A stretch of DNA of 64,000 nt, from positions 45,335,099-45,399,098 of the forward strand of contig CM067084.1 in assembly GCA_034008185.1 (NCBI GenBank), written 5' to 3'. The translations under genes and the position numbers were made by a program. How positions within the stretch are numbered: position 1 is the first letter of the stretch; the number at the start of each line of letters is the position of its first letter. The notes under the pieces were generated by a model. It was not told the origin of the DNA. It saw nothing but the letters and a program-made list of their open reading frames with translations, and did not search any database. Source of the DNA: Gorsachius magnificus (taxonomy: Eukaryota; Chordata; Aves; Pelecaniformes; Ardeidae). Positions 51,701 to 63,484 of this stretch are shown one piece after another.

Positions 51701-53152
51701 ATGTACACCCAATGTGCTAGGTGACATTTTTTGTAATAACTAATAAAGCCTTTAAAAAACAGATGAAATCCTAAGGTCCTGAGATTACATACATATTTTT
51801 CACATCTTGTGTCTATGCAATTATTTCCAAATAATGCAATAAGAACATAGAGGAACTACAGACGTTATAGAAGAAATTGGTTGCACTTAATGCATCTGTT
51901 GCTGTGTCATTAGATTATGCTGACTCTATACACACAAGTGTGAAGAGCAGCTAGCCCCAGTCATACGTCTTCATCTCTTACCTCACTGCCTTCCCTACAT
52001 GCATTATAAATCTTACCATCCATCTGTGATTTGTGTGGGTTTCTTCTCCATTCTTTCAGTACTCCAGTTAGCTAGTAACCCAGTGAAGCTGAGGAGGAAC
52101 TCAGACACGTGATCCTTAGGGATTGCATGTGTCGCTGCGTTTCTATGGGCAATGCTTCCCCACTGGTATCTTTCTACAGTCAACTGCACTAGGGCTGTAA
52201 AGGAAGGGAGCAATAATGCAGACAGCTGGAGAGCAACTGGCACTGTGGAAACTATAACTACCGGACCTATCCCTAAAATTAGTGGCTACATTTCCCATGG
52301 ATTACATTTCAAAAGCTCTGCATTTGCAAAAACTAGGTGCTAGGTTTAAGCTTTTTAGAAAACCTCATCCCTGGAGAAAAATAAAAACTTTGTTTTTCAT
52401 GCAGTTAATAGAGCTAATATATCTTGTCAGGCTTATTCTTTTTGAACATTCTTTATCAGTCGCCACCTGATTTCAGTAATTCAACCAGATCAACACTATG
52501 AGAATGGGAATGCATGGTATTATCAGGAGACAAAGAACATTCATATGGTAGAATCTGTAATTCTGGATCATCTGCTTAATGCTAGGCAGCCTCAGGTGCA
52601 GTATTGCCTTTTTTTTTGTGTACTTTTTATGATATTTGAAGATACACAGAAAAATTTACACTCTAGAGTATCCATAGATATTTTCCCATGTAATTGCTTT
52701 TGGGGTAGTTTTCATCAGTTTCATAAGGTGATTTAAGACTTATGCATAGAATAACTGCACAGAGTGGAAAACAGCAGTTTAATAGCAATGAGATTATGAC
52801 TACAAATGTGGCTCAGAATAATAGACTACTTTTGTTATCAATTATGAATGAAAAGTTGAGACCATTATTGTTTGCATCATCTACCTGCATAGCATCCCTC
52901 TAGCCAAACCTTACGATTAGGGAAGTTCATGCTGCTGACTATGGCAGTGGCAGTATTCTTTTGTAGCTCTGGATGAGGAATAGTATATATGGGCACTGCA
53001 ATGACAGCATGACTCAATCATTCTGCAAATGTCCAAAACCAAACCAACTGCTCTCTGATTTTTTGTTGTTGTTGTTACTTATTCAAATAATATGTTAATT
53101 TCTGAACATTTTTCTGTTATTGAGCAATTTAAGCTGAAAGGTGAAGCTTTAC

Positions 53153-53350
53153 TGTTGTGAAGTTCTGACCCAAGCACCCACCAGCTGCTCACTCCAGCAG
53201 TTTGGGAGAGAGAATTGGAAAAGCAAATGTGGTAAAAACTTGTGGGTCAAGATAAATAAGTTTAATACGTGAAGGGAAAAAAAGAAAAAAAGAAAAGTGA
53301 TGCAAAGGCACTTGCTCACCACTTCTGATCAGTAGACTGATGCCCATTTC
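53153..53350 (-). mobile_element. Decayed LTR fragment, same avian group
   Basis: The order of diagnostic words matches the LTRs at 40.0 and 60.6 kb. A TGTTGTGA end is followed by CAAGCACC, CAGCTGCTCACT, GGGAGAGAATTGG, CTTGTGGGTCAAGATAA, AGTTTAATA, then GTGATGCA, TTGCTCACCACT and CTGATGCCCAT. The last three match subfamily A (39,963) rather than the 60.6-kb copy. The C-run/G-run stem has been lost and nearly all CpGs have changed, so this is a much older insertion. Similarity fades after about 53,350, so the U3 half is deleted or unrecognisable and no target duplication can be checked. Sense strand is minus; ATTAAA is kept at 53,266-53,261. Confidence 0.78.
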
Positions 53351-54788
53351 TGTATCCTCTGCACAGGGTATAATATTCTGTTAATCTACATGGCATGTTT
53401 CAGGAATTGCCCTTTCGAAATAAAATCTCAGTGCCAACTTTCTCTGTGCATTTTAAGCTATTTATGCGAACCTTGTCTCATAAAATAATAGGATTTTAAT
53501 TCCCAACTCCAGTGAACTACAAGGTGTTTGTGAGGGCCTTGTTGCTTCCATCTGACGTACTCAGAACAATCACTTCTTAATACCTAGTCTATACTAGATA
53601 TAGTGTAGACTCCCATGCTGCCTTTGTACTCTCCCTTAAATATGTTGCTGCTTAGTGAATTTAGCATTTAAAGTATCAGTAAATTTCCTTCAGTGTTTTA
53701 GGCCATTTGTTTGTTTCAACTCCAGCGTAAGCTAAAAGCAAATGGCTGCCATTATCTGTTAACTGGAAAACATTAAAATTCTTTCAATTTCTGAAAAAGG
53801 TACAGTATCTGACTTCAATACATTTTCTCAGTTTTTAATCAGAAGACTCTGATTTTACAGTTTTATTTCTACATATTCATTTTTACTTTTTTTTAAAGAG
53901 AGATCTCGCAATCTGAACAAATTATTTAATAAGTATCTACACAACATTTACTGAATCGTCTGTGCTGCTCTGCCTATCACCCTTTTATTTTAATATGTAG
54001 TGACTGATGTGAAACAGATATGAAATAGAGGTTAGATTGTTTTCCATTTAGTCTACTTTGCCTTCTGTAGCCACTCAAACAATGTCAGAGAACTCTGTGA
54101 AGATTACATGGAGCCATAAGAAAGAGTGTGAAACCAGATTGACTCAAATTAGTTCAAGCATTAATAGGGTGAGAATAATTAGCTTTGTACCCTAGCTATA
54201 TTTTGAGAATCCTATTAAAGCTAGTTTTTACTATCATACTAAATCTTCCCTGTGAAGAATTGTGTTGTATAAGAAAAATTCTTGATGGAATAGCACACTG
54301 TACTGCCTCTTAAACCTCCCAAATCCAGGTGTGTAGAGTCTTGAATGAAGTTATCTCAGTAGCTCAAAGTTTTAAGGATGCTAGGTTGTCCTCTTAAGGT
54401 TGAGAGCATTACAAAAGATATTTCCAAAGCTACTTTTCCAGCCAGTTCAAGCCTGTTATATTTATTTAGAATCCTACACAACAATTTTAAGAGAACCAGT
54501 TTAACCAGGTGGAAGCCAGTCATTTGATAATAACGCAGCAGGCATAGCAAAGGTCTCACAGCCATGGCAAAGACTGTCTTATCTTGCCTCAAAATACAGC
54601 CTGAGAATCATTTACTAACCTTAGCATCTGTATAAACTAATTAAGAGAGAAATGGAAGAGGATTTTCTGATTTTTTTCCAAGATCAAGAACATTATTTTA
54701 AAAAAAGTATATGTGTCTAGATGCAGAACAGTTCTGCAGGTTGTAATAGTTTGCAATGATAGTAGTCCTTTTGCTTGAATCATTTCAA

Positions 54789-54808
54789 TTTATTTATTTA
54801 TTTATTTT
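54789..54808 (+). repeat. TTTA tetranucleotide microsatellite
   Basis: Four to five TTTA units ending in TTTT. It is short simple sequence. Confidence 0.88.
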
Positions 54809-57800
54809 AAGAGAGAGGTTTCCATTGAGAAATGCTGTAAAAAATAACCTATTTAGTTTTGGCTTGTTTGTTTTTGTTGAAGAACTAGTTCATGCAGCCT
54901 TGAAAATGGTGAAAAAACATGTTCTACTACTTATGAGAATAAGTGCAGTATGATGTATAGTGTTTTTAAATGGTCAAAGAGAAGCCCAACTTCAGGTATC
55001 CATATCAAGACATGTCTGGAAATTTCCATTCTTAATATCCTGCAGAAAAAGATAATATTTAGAATCGCAATCCCAACCTAAAACTGTTTTCTGCTAGTAA
55101 AGCTGATATATTCTGCTCTTTGCCCAAATGTAATTGGAGAGAAGTGAGGTGATCTCAAAACCGTGATGCTAAATACATCTGTGAATTTCCTGAGATTCTT
55201 TCCAGCTTTTAAGACTCAGTGACTTGGCTTTCTAAAGTCTGTGAAACCAGGGATTCTCCTTTTTCTGGGCACATTCCAACCTGTAATTCCTGGCCCTAAT
55301 GCCCTGTTTTGCATAGGAAGGAAACTGTAGTATATGAAATGATGGAGGCTCATAGACAGGGTCCTGGGTTTTGGATGCAGCTAGTGAAGCCAGTATTTAC
55401 GGAAAGTGAAAAGCATTAATTTCACTGATGTTGTGGAAAACACTTTTCCAAATTCTCAGTACCAAATAATGAAACAGAAGTTATGCTGAGCTTCTTACTG
55501 AGACAATGCATTTTATACTTCAATCTTAATATTTTTTCACCAATTTCCACTTCAAGCTAATATTTTATTCTCACTCATTTAATGTCTTGGGTGTCCTATT
55601 AGTTGATATCTGTAATTCCTGAGCACAGGTCCAACTTTTCAAAAGATTAATTTTCTGTTCAGACTGATCATCTGCAGCTGTTGAACTAGATCTTTTTGAG
55701 TTCCAATATGAGTAGTAGGGAGGGAATAAATGTAATATATTTTCATTGAGGGTTTTTTTTTTTTTTTAGATTTGCTTTAAATTTGGAGGCTCCCAATTAG
55801 TGCTTGCTGATATATTGCCAAGATGCTTATTCAAGTTATTAAAGTTGTTTCTGAAACATTTATGATAAATAGTATCAACTGTGGTGAGTTCTCACTGAAT
55901 AAAAATGAGCTCCTGTGCTTTAAAAAGGAAAAAAAAATCCCTCATTGTAAGACAGGAGTAATTTCAAGAATCATAAAATTTTAGTTTGGATGCTTTAGTT
56001 TTATTTGTTAAAAGGTGCCAGACATTTTCTGTGTTTTGGTAAATTGCAAGCTATAGTATTATTGTATTATTTAAACAATGTTGTTTAAACAATTTTTACC
56101 TTAATCCTGTTGTCTGTTAGGTAAATTGTTTATTTTTTCTAATTTACAATTATTTTAACTTTTCACCAAATTTTAAAAATAGAATTGTGATTTTTACACA
56201 CGTTTGTTAATAAGCTAGCACCAGAATTAGTGTACTAATGCAAAAATTTTACGCCCTCATAAAGGTGAGATTAACAATATTTACTAGATTGGTAACATCC
56301 ATCAGTGAATTATTTAAGAATAAAATAAAGAGTGAACAAATGGCTAAAATGTATACTTTGCAGAGCAGAAACCATATTTAAGTAACTAGGCAGGTAATTA
56401 ACTGGCATTGTTCCAGTGAGTGCTTCATCAAGTTACTGAACTTTCACCAAAGCCATTGCAGTCAGGACTCCATCTCCAGGGAGATAACTGTTGACAACAT
56501 TGCAGCTGTGCTCTCTGAATTCCTCTCCGACACAATAAGAGGTGCACCAAAGTTGGACTGCTTCTACATAAAGGAGCCGAAGAACATTGTTCCAAAATAC
56601 ACAAAAACTGATGCTTGGAACAATCAAAGAGAAGTGGATTCGTGTCTACTTCTTTCATACAAAGCTCTGAGCTCACTTTCTTTTTCCTGAATTTTCCAAA
56701 TAGATGGCATTTCATCGAGTTTCATATGTGTTTGGGCTGTACTCCAGTCTGGACTATTAAAAATCCAATTACAAGGCAGATGGAGCCAGCTTTTATGCTG
56801 GAGTATCCGGGCATATCTGCCTGTTTGTGACTGGAATATCCTGAGTTCTTTGTCTTGCCCTTGTGTTTAACCTGCCAGGCCAGTGGAATTATTTGTCCGA
56901 TGAGTCCAGGGTCACTTTTTGTTCAGCCTCAGAAGAGATTGTGTCAGCATCATATCTTTTTCTCTATCTTTTGGAAGATCCAAATAGGGTCTTCTTTCAC
57001 ACTACTGAAACTATATGTTAGTAGTCGGGCTTGGGAGTAGATAGCTCTGAAGTCTACAATATCCTTAACGTGTCTTCAGATAATTGGTTGAATGCTTGAA
57101 AACTATGAACTGAAACAGCTTGTGGCAATGAAGCTTAACTGAAAGCAGGCATGCCCCTGTTGTGAAGCCCTGAAGGGTGTTTGTTTAAGACTGGTTTTGG
57201 TGTTATCTTTTGACAAAGGTTAAGCAGCTCCCTGCTGAGAGAGTTGGCTATTACAGACCACATTGTTTAGGAATTTTACTCTTCCTTTGCTAATGTGACT
57301 GCAGAAGAGAACCACCTAGCTGCCTAACTTGGACATAAGCATTCTGCCGGAGAGAGATTAGAAAAAGTACTACTCCTAGACAATCAGTGAACAGGAATTA
57401 AATCCAAACATTTTAAGTTTTTAAACAGCAGAGATTTTTCAGCACTTTTAGAAAGCTGCAGAGAATTTTCTGGTGATTCATATGACTGGTATTTTAATTA
57501 ACTTTATGGATATTTTTTTTTCAGCAGATGATGTTTTAACTATACAGTTAGTAAGAATGCTGCTCGCTTTATAAAGCACTTCAGTATTAGAAAAGTATTA
57601 AAAATAGCTATCAATAATGATGAATTTGGATGCATCCCTAATGAGTTAATTAAAATTACAGTAATGTTTCAATTTTAATAAGAATTCTGTTGCTGTCAAT
57701 GAGATGAAAGTATTTGGGCAGATTTTTAGCATCTTACCTTGGTGCCCAGTGGACATAACAACAGAAATTACGCCTAAGTAATTAATACTAACAGAAAAAA

Positions 57801-58995
57801 AAATAATTGTTAAAAGCGATAATTGCCATCTGTTCTTGTCAGTATTATTAATGTGCATAGAATGGCCTTTATTACAAAATAGCTTACAACTGTAGTGTTG
57901 ACAAAATTTGTTTCTTTCAAAGTAGCTGGACTTGCATTAAAGAAGTTAAGGTGGGCAAACAAATTCAAAATGTTAACACAGCCTAATAGCATTGGTGTAT
58001 CAGCCAATTTATAATTAGTTGCAGTTTGCAAGGAATGCAGATCTCACAGGATTAAAACCACAATATCTAATACTTGTGGATAAGGTTCTGAACCATTCAT
58101 GCATTATACTTTGATCTCCTTTATCTGGTATAGTTAAGATGGCAATGTAAATTTGATTTCTTATTTTTTGAGGAAAAATTATGCCTCATTTCTGTTTCCA
58201 TAGCTACTAGTGTTCAGTTAATTTATTTGCTATGCAAAAGTAAGTCTTTTATCAGTTTTGTAAATTTATTATACTCTGTATTGCAAGATTTTTGGCTCAT
58301 TTTTCTAGGCCTAGAAGGAACAATTTAATACTGTTTACCAAAATGGTATTTTACAAGTAGTTATTATCAGATTCTTTTGTAGCGTAGTTTCCTAAGGCTT
58401 ATTTGTGCTCTCAGGTTATTGCCAGATCCCTGCATTCTCCTGAGTCGTTTTCAAATCCGGTAGCTGTTTTCTGCAAACTTGACAGAGGAGTAGGGGTCTG
58501 AAAAATATTAGGTTCTACAAAAGAAAATTGGCATGTAGGTAAAAAAAGGGGGGATTTTATTCATTATTCTCTGTAATACAGAGGGAGGGTGTTCTCTAAT
58601 CTGAGGCAGTACTCGTGTTTGGCAGCAGAGTGAGCCAGTTGCATATGGCCAACATTTGTAACTCACGGAAGATCTCTTGTCTAGCCATAGAAAACCAAAG
58701 GCTGTTAGTTTTGTGGATCACTGAAGAAAGTGTGCTGCAACTTTGGTGTTCGCACAGGATTCAAATTAGAATTACTCCTAGTTTGTAGAGAAATTAAATA
58801 TACATCCCTATTCAGGGTAGTATTTAAGCAAATGTATAGCTTTAGGTGAATGTTTATACTGAGATTTTCCGCTGCTAAAAAATACACTTTCTGAATTGGG
58901 GCAATAGAAATTTGCCTTTTGAAGCAGTGAAGTCTGCAACTTACCCAATTCAGAGAGAAGTTCAAAGAGCTATCAGTTTAGACAACGAAATTGAG

Positions 58996-59067
58996 AGCCT
59001 TGATGCTAGCCCTGAAGAAATAACAAACAACAAAATCAGCCTTGATGCTGGCTCTGAACAATAACAA
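58996..59067 (+). repeat. Tandem duplication, 42-bp period
   Basis: AGCCTTGATGCT begins at 58,996 and again at 59,038. The following bases (AGCCCTGAA.AAATAACAA against GGCTCTGAACAATAACAA) stay similar. The second unit is shorter or diverges at its end. It is a local two-copy duplication with no coding role evident. Confidence 0.82.
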
Positions 59068-60645
59068 CTTCTGTTTCAAATGTAACGGGGTTTAGTTTGA
59101 ATTGTATTTTTAATATGTGTGTCACTGCACTTACTTTTGTATGCCTGTTTTATTATCCTGGTCATACCTTAACATAATTGTTTAATTTATTTTTTTTTCA
59201 GTTTAATTTTTTTTAATGCCAACAGCTCGAAAAAAATGCTTTTAAACAGTTGGATCCATGACAGATCACCAAGTGTGTCTTGAAATAAACTGCTTTTAAA
59301 CTCTTATGTGTTTCCCTATCTTAAACTTTTGTTTTTCTCATTGTACATTTAAGACATAATCCTTCCAATTGTTCAGCATTGAGAGATTACCATCCATTTC
59401 AATACATGGATAATTGTTGATACTTTTTTTTCCCTATAATGATTCTCACAGGGCTATTCAATTGCAGTTCCTAAGGAGAAGTTTAAGGAAGATTAAGTAG
59501 AACTGTGGGATGTTCTTAGGTTTAAGTCGTCTCAAAAGAATTTCAGATTCAAAAATGTACAGTTCAATATACAGAGAGGCCGATGAGCACAGATGCTCAA
59601 TGCTTCTATAAATACTTTCTCTTTATATACTAATTTCAGCCAAACAATAGAATTGCAAATTTCGGAAGAGATATAGTGACATTTCTCAGTTTGGTATTCA
59701 GAATCAGCGGGCATAAATATTTTCCTGATGATGACAGAGAATTTATGTATTCCTTTTATATTTGTCAGCTTGAAAGGCAACAGTAATCACTCACTGCAAA
59801 GTTTATAATTCTTAAAGTTCTGGTCTTAAAGGTCTTAGAAAACTTTAGCTTATTAAATTGTTCTGTGCTTTGGATGTCTCCTTGCACTGGAATAAGAGGC
59901 TTTTTTTTATTTGCAGTATTGAAATAGCAACCGAAGGTGTTCAATGTGGCTTTCTTGTGTCTCTCTTGTAATTCCCATCTCACATAGTTTTTTTTAAAAC
60001 AAATAAGGTGCCTGTTCGTCCTATTTATGATCTGTTTGATTTTGATTATTACCCACTCTGCATACAGTTGACAGGCATGGGTTTTCATGGGTTTGACAGT
60101 ATTGGCTTCCAGAAGGATTCCAAGACTTTAGGGGCTTTCTTTGAAACCCTTGAAGATCATTGCATTTTGTTATAAATAAATTCACAGCATGGTTTATTTT
60201 CTGTGGGATGTTAATATTCTTATTGTAATCCTTCACATATAAGGTGTGCATAAGATTCAGGAAACAGCTGCTGACAAAGATGTTTCCAGTACTCTTGTAT
60301 TTGAATAGGGTTATTCAGTTGCATATCAAGTTTTAAATGATGCTACCTCATCACAATTAACTGCTGGGAAACCAAGGACCAAGATGCAAATAGTAATGCT
60401 CTTGTGCACCTCAGTAGTATTTAATATGTCATCTATCACAGGTGAATGATTTTATATTCTTTTCAAGTATACAAGAGCAATGATTTATGACAAATATAAA
60501 TACTTGTTATGTCATTTTCAGGAGATTCACTTACTTACTTTTTTTTATTATATTATACTTACTCAGATAACTCATAGTTCTTACCTTGTTAACAGTGTGT
60601 AGTGGTTTAACCCCAGCAACTCAGCACCACACAGCTGCTCACTCA

Positions 60646-60670
60646 CTCCCCCCACGATGGGACGGGGGAG
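60646..60670. repeat. C-run/G-run stem inside second LTR
   Basis: CTCCCCC (60,646-60,652) pairs exactly with GGGGGAG (60,664-60,670) around an 11-nt loop. It is equivalent to the stem at 40,014-40,046, whose loop is 19 nt. The stem is kept while the loop varies. Confidence 0.8.
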
Positions 60671-60720
60671 AGAATCAGAAGGGGAAAAGTGAGAAAACTC
60701 GTGGGTTGAGATAAAACCAG

Positions 60721-60726
60721 TTTAAT
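60721..60726 (-). promoter_or_regulatory. LTR polyadenylation signal ATTAAA
   Basis: TTTAAT on the plus strand, in the same AGTTTAATA context as in the other two LTR copies. It lies downstream of the TATA-like site in the sense direction, as expected for an LTR R region. Confidence 0.68.
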
Positions 60727-60907
60727 AGGTCAAGCAAAAGCTGCGCACACAAGCAAAGTAAACAAGGAATTCATTCCCTGCTTCCCGTGGGCAGGCAGGT
60801 GTTCAGCCATCTCCAGGCAAGCAGGGCCCCATCATGGGTAACAGTTACTTGGGAAGACAAACCCCATAACTCTGAATGTCCCCTCCTTCCTTCTTCTTCC
60901 CCCAGCT

Positions 60908-60917
60908 TTCTATATGC
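60908..60917 (-). promoter_or_regulatory. LTR TATA-like promoter element
   Basis: On the sense (minus) strand this reads CATATAGAAA, located between the U3-like half and the poly-A signal. It is the position at which LTRs of this group carry their TATA box. Whether it is active is unknown. Confidence 0.5.
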
Positions 60918-61977
60918 TGAGCATGATGTCATATGGTCTGGGATATCCCTTTGGCCAGTCAGGGTCAGCTGTCCCAGCCGTGCCCCCTCCCAGCTTCTTG
61001 TGCATCCCCAGCCTACTTGCTGGTGGGGTGGGGTGAGAAGCAGAAAAAGCCTTGACTGTGTAAGCACTGCTCAGCAATAAGAAAAGAAAGCATCGCTGTA
61101 CTAACAACACTGTTTTCAGCACAAATCCAAAACATAGCCCCATCCTAGCTTCTATGAAGAAAATTAACTCTATCCCAGCCAAAACCAGCACACATTGGTA
61201 AGAATCTGGCATAATGGAGCTGCATTTTTAAGGAAGTAATTAGAATGCAGGAGCATAATAAGAACAACATAATCCTGGTTTATGAACAGATATCAAATGA
61301 TTAAACAAGATGCTATATTTTACTTTTATTAAGGGCCTTTGACTCCTATTAAGTATAAAATCCCAGAAGCAACATGGTAGTCCTTGCCTGTAAAAGCTGA
61401 CCAACCAGTCTTCATTAGTAAATGATCATATTCACTTACAAAAATTAGTAAGAAAATAAAATAACATCCAGGAAAGGTTAAACAAAGAACAAATGCACTA
61501 GTTTAATCACAAAACATGTGCTGATGGAATATTTCTGATGATTTTACACACAGGGTAGATGTCAGTTTAGACTGGCTGGTTTAATTGATCCAAATTACAA
61601 TAGTATGTACACAGGTTGTCCACTCTACTGTAAGATAATGCTTACCCACACAGTTGTGTGCAGTAGTTCTGTAATATGGTTCTATATTCTTTTCTTAAAA
61701 TATATGGCACTTCCAAGTAGCTAGACTTTATAAGTTCATAAATCCATGTACTAAAACCAGCACAACTAAGAAGTCATGAGTTTAAGGCATACCCTGGGTA
61801 GGGTCTTCCAAATAGCCAGAGGTGTATGTAAAGGGAAATGCCCAGGCTTGCAACTTCAAATTCCCTTATAAAGTTCTTTCCCTAAAAACTTTGTTCACAT
61901 AGATAGTGAGTGTGATCTATAACCTTGGTTCTTTAGAGCGATTCTCTGCTTCTGTCTTGAAGACCACGAATATCGCT

Positions 61978-61999
61978 AGATGATCTTACAAGATCATCT
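61978..61999. repeat. Perfect 10-bp inverted repeat, 2-nt loop
   Basis: AGATGATCTT (61,978-61,987) and AAGATCATCT (61,990-61,999) are exact reverse complements around AC. A diverged copy of the same motif (AGTCTTACAAGATAATCTAG) follows at about 62,010-62,029, so the palindrome itself has been duplicated. Confidence 0.85.
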
Positions 62000-63449
62000 T
62001 GGCTTTGATAGTCTTACAAGATAATCTAGTTATGCTGAAAAGAGGTATGTCTGTAGATGGAGTTTTTATCAATGGGTCAAATTCAAAATTAAGTGAGAAT
62101 TCTTGAATGTTTAACTTCTTAAAGAATAACAAATGCTAGACTAGATTAGTAAAATTTATTATGCCATTCATTATCAGACCAGACTGTTCCTTATACTTAG
62201 CATAACTACAAAAAGAATAAAAAAGACTTGCTTTTGTAATCTAAGCAGTCCCTAGTCTACTCCAGGAAGCTATCTAGTTGCTGGAAGTCACTGAGGGAAG
62301 GAAAAATTATCACATTTTTCTATTTACTAGAACATAAAAAACTATTTGAAAGTTTCAATTTGGGCTCTTTTTCTCCTGCTATGCTGAGCTGATCGATGTG
62401 GAGAACACCCAGGAAGAGTCATCTCTGAAGACCACAGCAATTTTGTGTGTTGTCAGCTTATGCAGCTGTTCATTTTACATTAATTTTCTGTGTTATTCAA
62501 GCAGCTTTGAAATTAATGTAATCAATAACATTAATGACCTTTAAAAACCAAAGCAAGTAGTAGCAATGGAATGTTAAATATAGAAACCTTCTATATTTGA
62601 TATCAAGTTGTCTAACAAACTACCAGTATTTCTAAAATTGTGGGCACTAAGAGAGAGAGATTAAATTCATTAACCAAATATTGAAAAACTAGATGTGTGG
62701 CAATAAAGCAGAATGAACATTAATTTCTTTCTCTTACTTCCTCCTCATTTCTCCCTACATAAAAATATTTCCCCTTATTGTTAGCTGTATACACTGATAG
62801 GAACATTCCTTGGTCATCATTTCTTATGTGTAGTGTACAAAAATACTTTGCAGGTGCTGGACTTAAAATTATCACTTCAGCTACCATTCAAATGGACACA
62901 GGAACAGCTGTCTTGAGGACCATATGCACATGTAATTATAAATCTGTATTACACCTAAGAAATAGGGCTTGGAGCAATTCTTCCTGTTTTCTTTGTTTTC
63001 TTCTTTTGAGTGTTGTCATTTGCCATTTGTGTTGCAGTCACTTCGTTATTTTTTTGTTTATTTTTTTTTTTCCTGACAGCTCTCTATACAAACTAAGAGC
63101 AAATAATATGACTTTTAGAGGATGGATGGAGGTCACATATGATACTGAACCAAGACTGGAATATCAGTTACAGAAGAAAAATTAATAAAATTACCTGTAT
63201 ATTTAGATTTTTGAAACAAAAGTTTTCTTCAATATCTTCTATTTCTATCATATGAGTAACAGTTTCAAAGGCTTCAGAAGGATACAAATAACATAATTAT
63301 GACACTGTTTCTGTAGCTAATGGGTGAAATTAGAGTGATGGTGAGCAGCTTCATACCTGGCTTCCTATAAGATATCTCTTTTACTCATTCCTCACCTCTA
63401 ACACGTATTTTCTAACTGTTTAACTTTAGTTTTCCATGCATTGTGACTA

Positions 63450-63484
63450 GGTTATAATATTTATCACTGGGTTATAATATTTAT
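63450..63484 (+). repeat. 15-bp direct repeat, 20-bp period
   Basis: GGTTATAATATTTAT occurs at 63,450-63,464 and again, identical, at 63,470-63,484, separated by CACTG. It is probably a small slippage duplication. Confidence 0.85.

Larger units (their letters stand above)
43651..53152. other. A+T-rich non-coding stretch, no recognisable gene
   Basis: This is unique A+T-rich sequence. The longest ORF not belonging to a transposon is 129 codons on the minus strand (47,598-47,987). It is rich in Tyr, Cys, Asn and Phe, has no domain I recognise, and looks like chance in A+T-rich DNA. The stretch includes the TA/CA repeat at 45,676 and a hairpin at 48,686-48,715. No transposon ends or RNA genes are seen. 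Confidence 0.68.
53351..60592. other. A+T-rich non-coding stretch, no recognisable gene
   Basis: There are only short ORFs without recognisable domains. The ORFs around 56,428-56,715 overlap on both strands in a slightly less A+T-rich patch, and none is assignable. Simple repeats are at 54,789 and 55,753 and a 42-bp tandem duplication is at 58,996. No RNA gene or transposon end is seen. Confidence 0.68.
60598..61192 (-). mobile_element. Solo LTR of an avian endogenous retrovirus (subfamily B)
   Basis: A 595-bp element from TGTAGTGGTTTAACCCC to AACCAGCACA. Its outer parts match the 40-kb LTR: the TGGTTTAACC end, the C-run/GGGGGAG stem, GGTTGAGATAA, AGTTTAATA, ATGTCATATGG, CTTTGGCCAGT, GGTCAGCTGTCC, and AACTCTATCCCAGCC at the far end. 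The central part (about 60,730-60,905) is different: a long unique segment replaces the CpG-rich GACCGATGCCCAG region of subfamily A. Sense is minus; a TATA-like CATATAGAAA lies at 60,917-60,908 and ATTAAA at 60,726-60,721. No internal viral genes adjoin it, so it is a solo LTR. ORFs of about 100 codons crossing it are artefacts of its G+C content. Confidence 0.92.
60593..61197 (-). repeat. Probable target-site duplication flanking second LTR
   Basis: CAGTG (60,593-60,597) precedes the LTR and CATTG (61,193-61,197) follows it. They match at four of five bases. Given the ends TG...CA, this is most likely a 5-bp target duplication with one later substitution, the same length as at the 40-kb LTR. 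Confidence 0.65.

Noticed and set aside
55965..56010. AATCATAAAATTTTAGTTTGG, resembling a decayed CR1 end
   Set aside because: The similarity is limited to about 20 A+T-rich bases and no coding part follows. Too weak to call.
60771..61212. ORFs of about 100 codons on both strands across the 60.6-kb LTR
   Set aside because: Same reason: they span LTR sequence, overlap each other on opposite strands, and have no viral or cellular domain.
62778..63185. 135-codon plus-strand ORF as a complete gene
   Set aside because: The middle is a Cys/Phe/Leu stretch encoded by T-rich sequence including a poly-T tract. It has no recognisable family. Only its last part is kept, as a possible exon.
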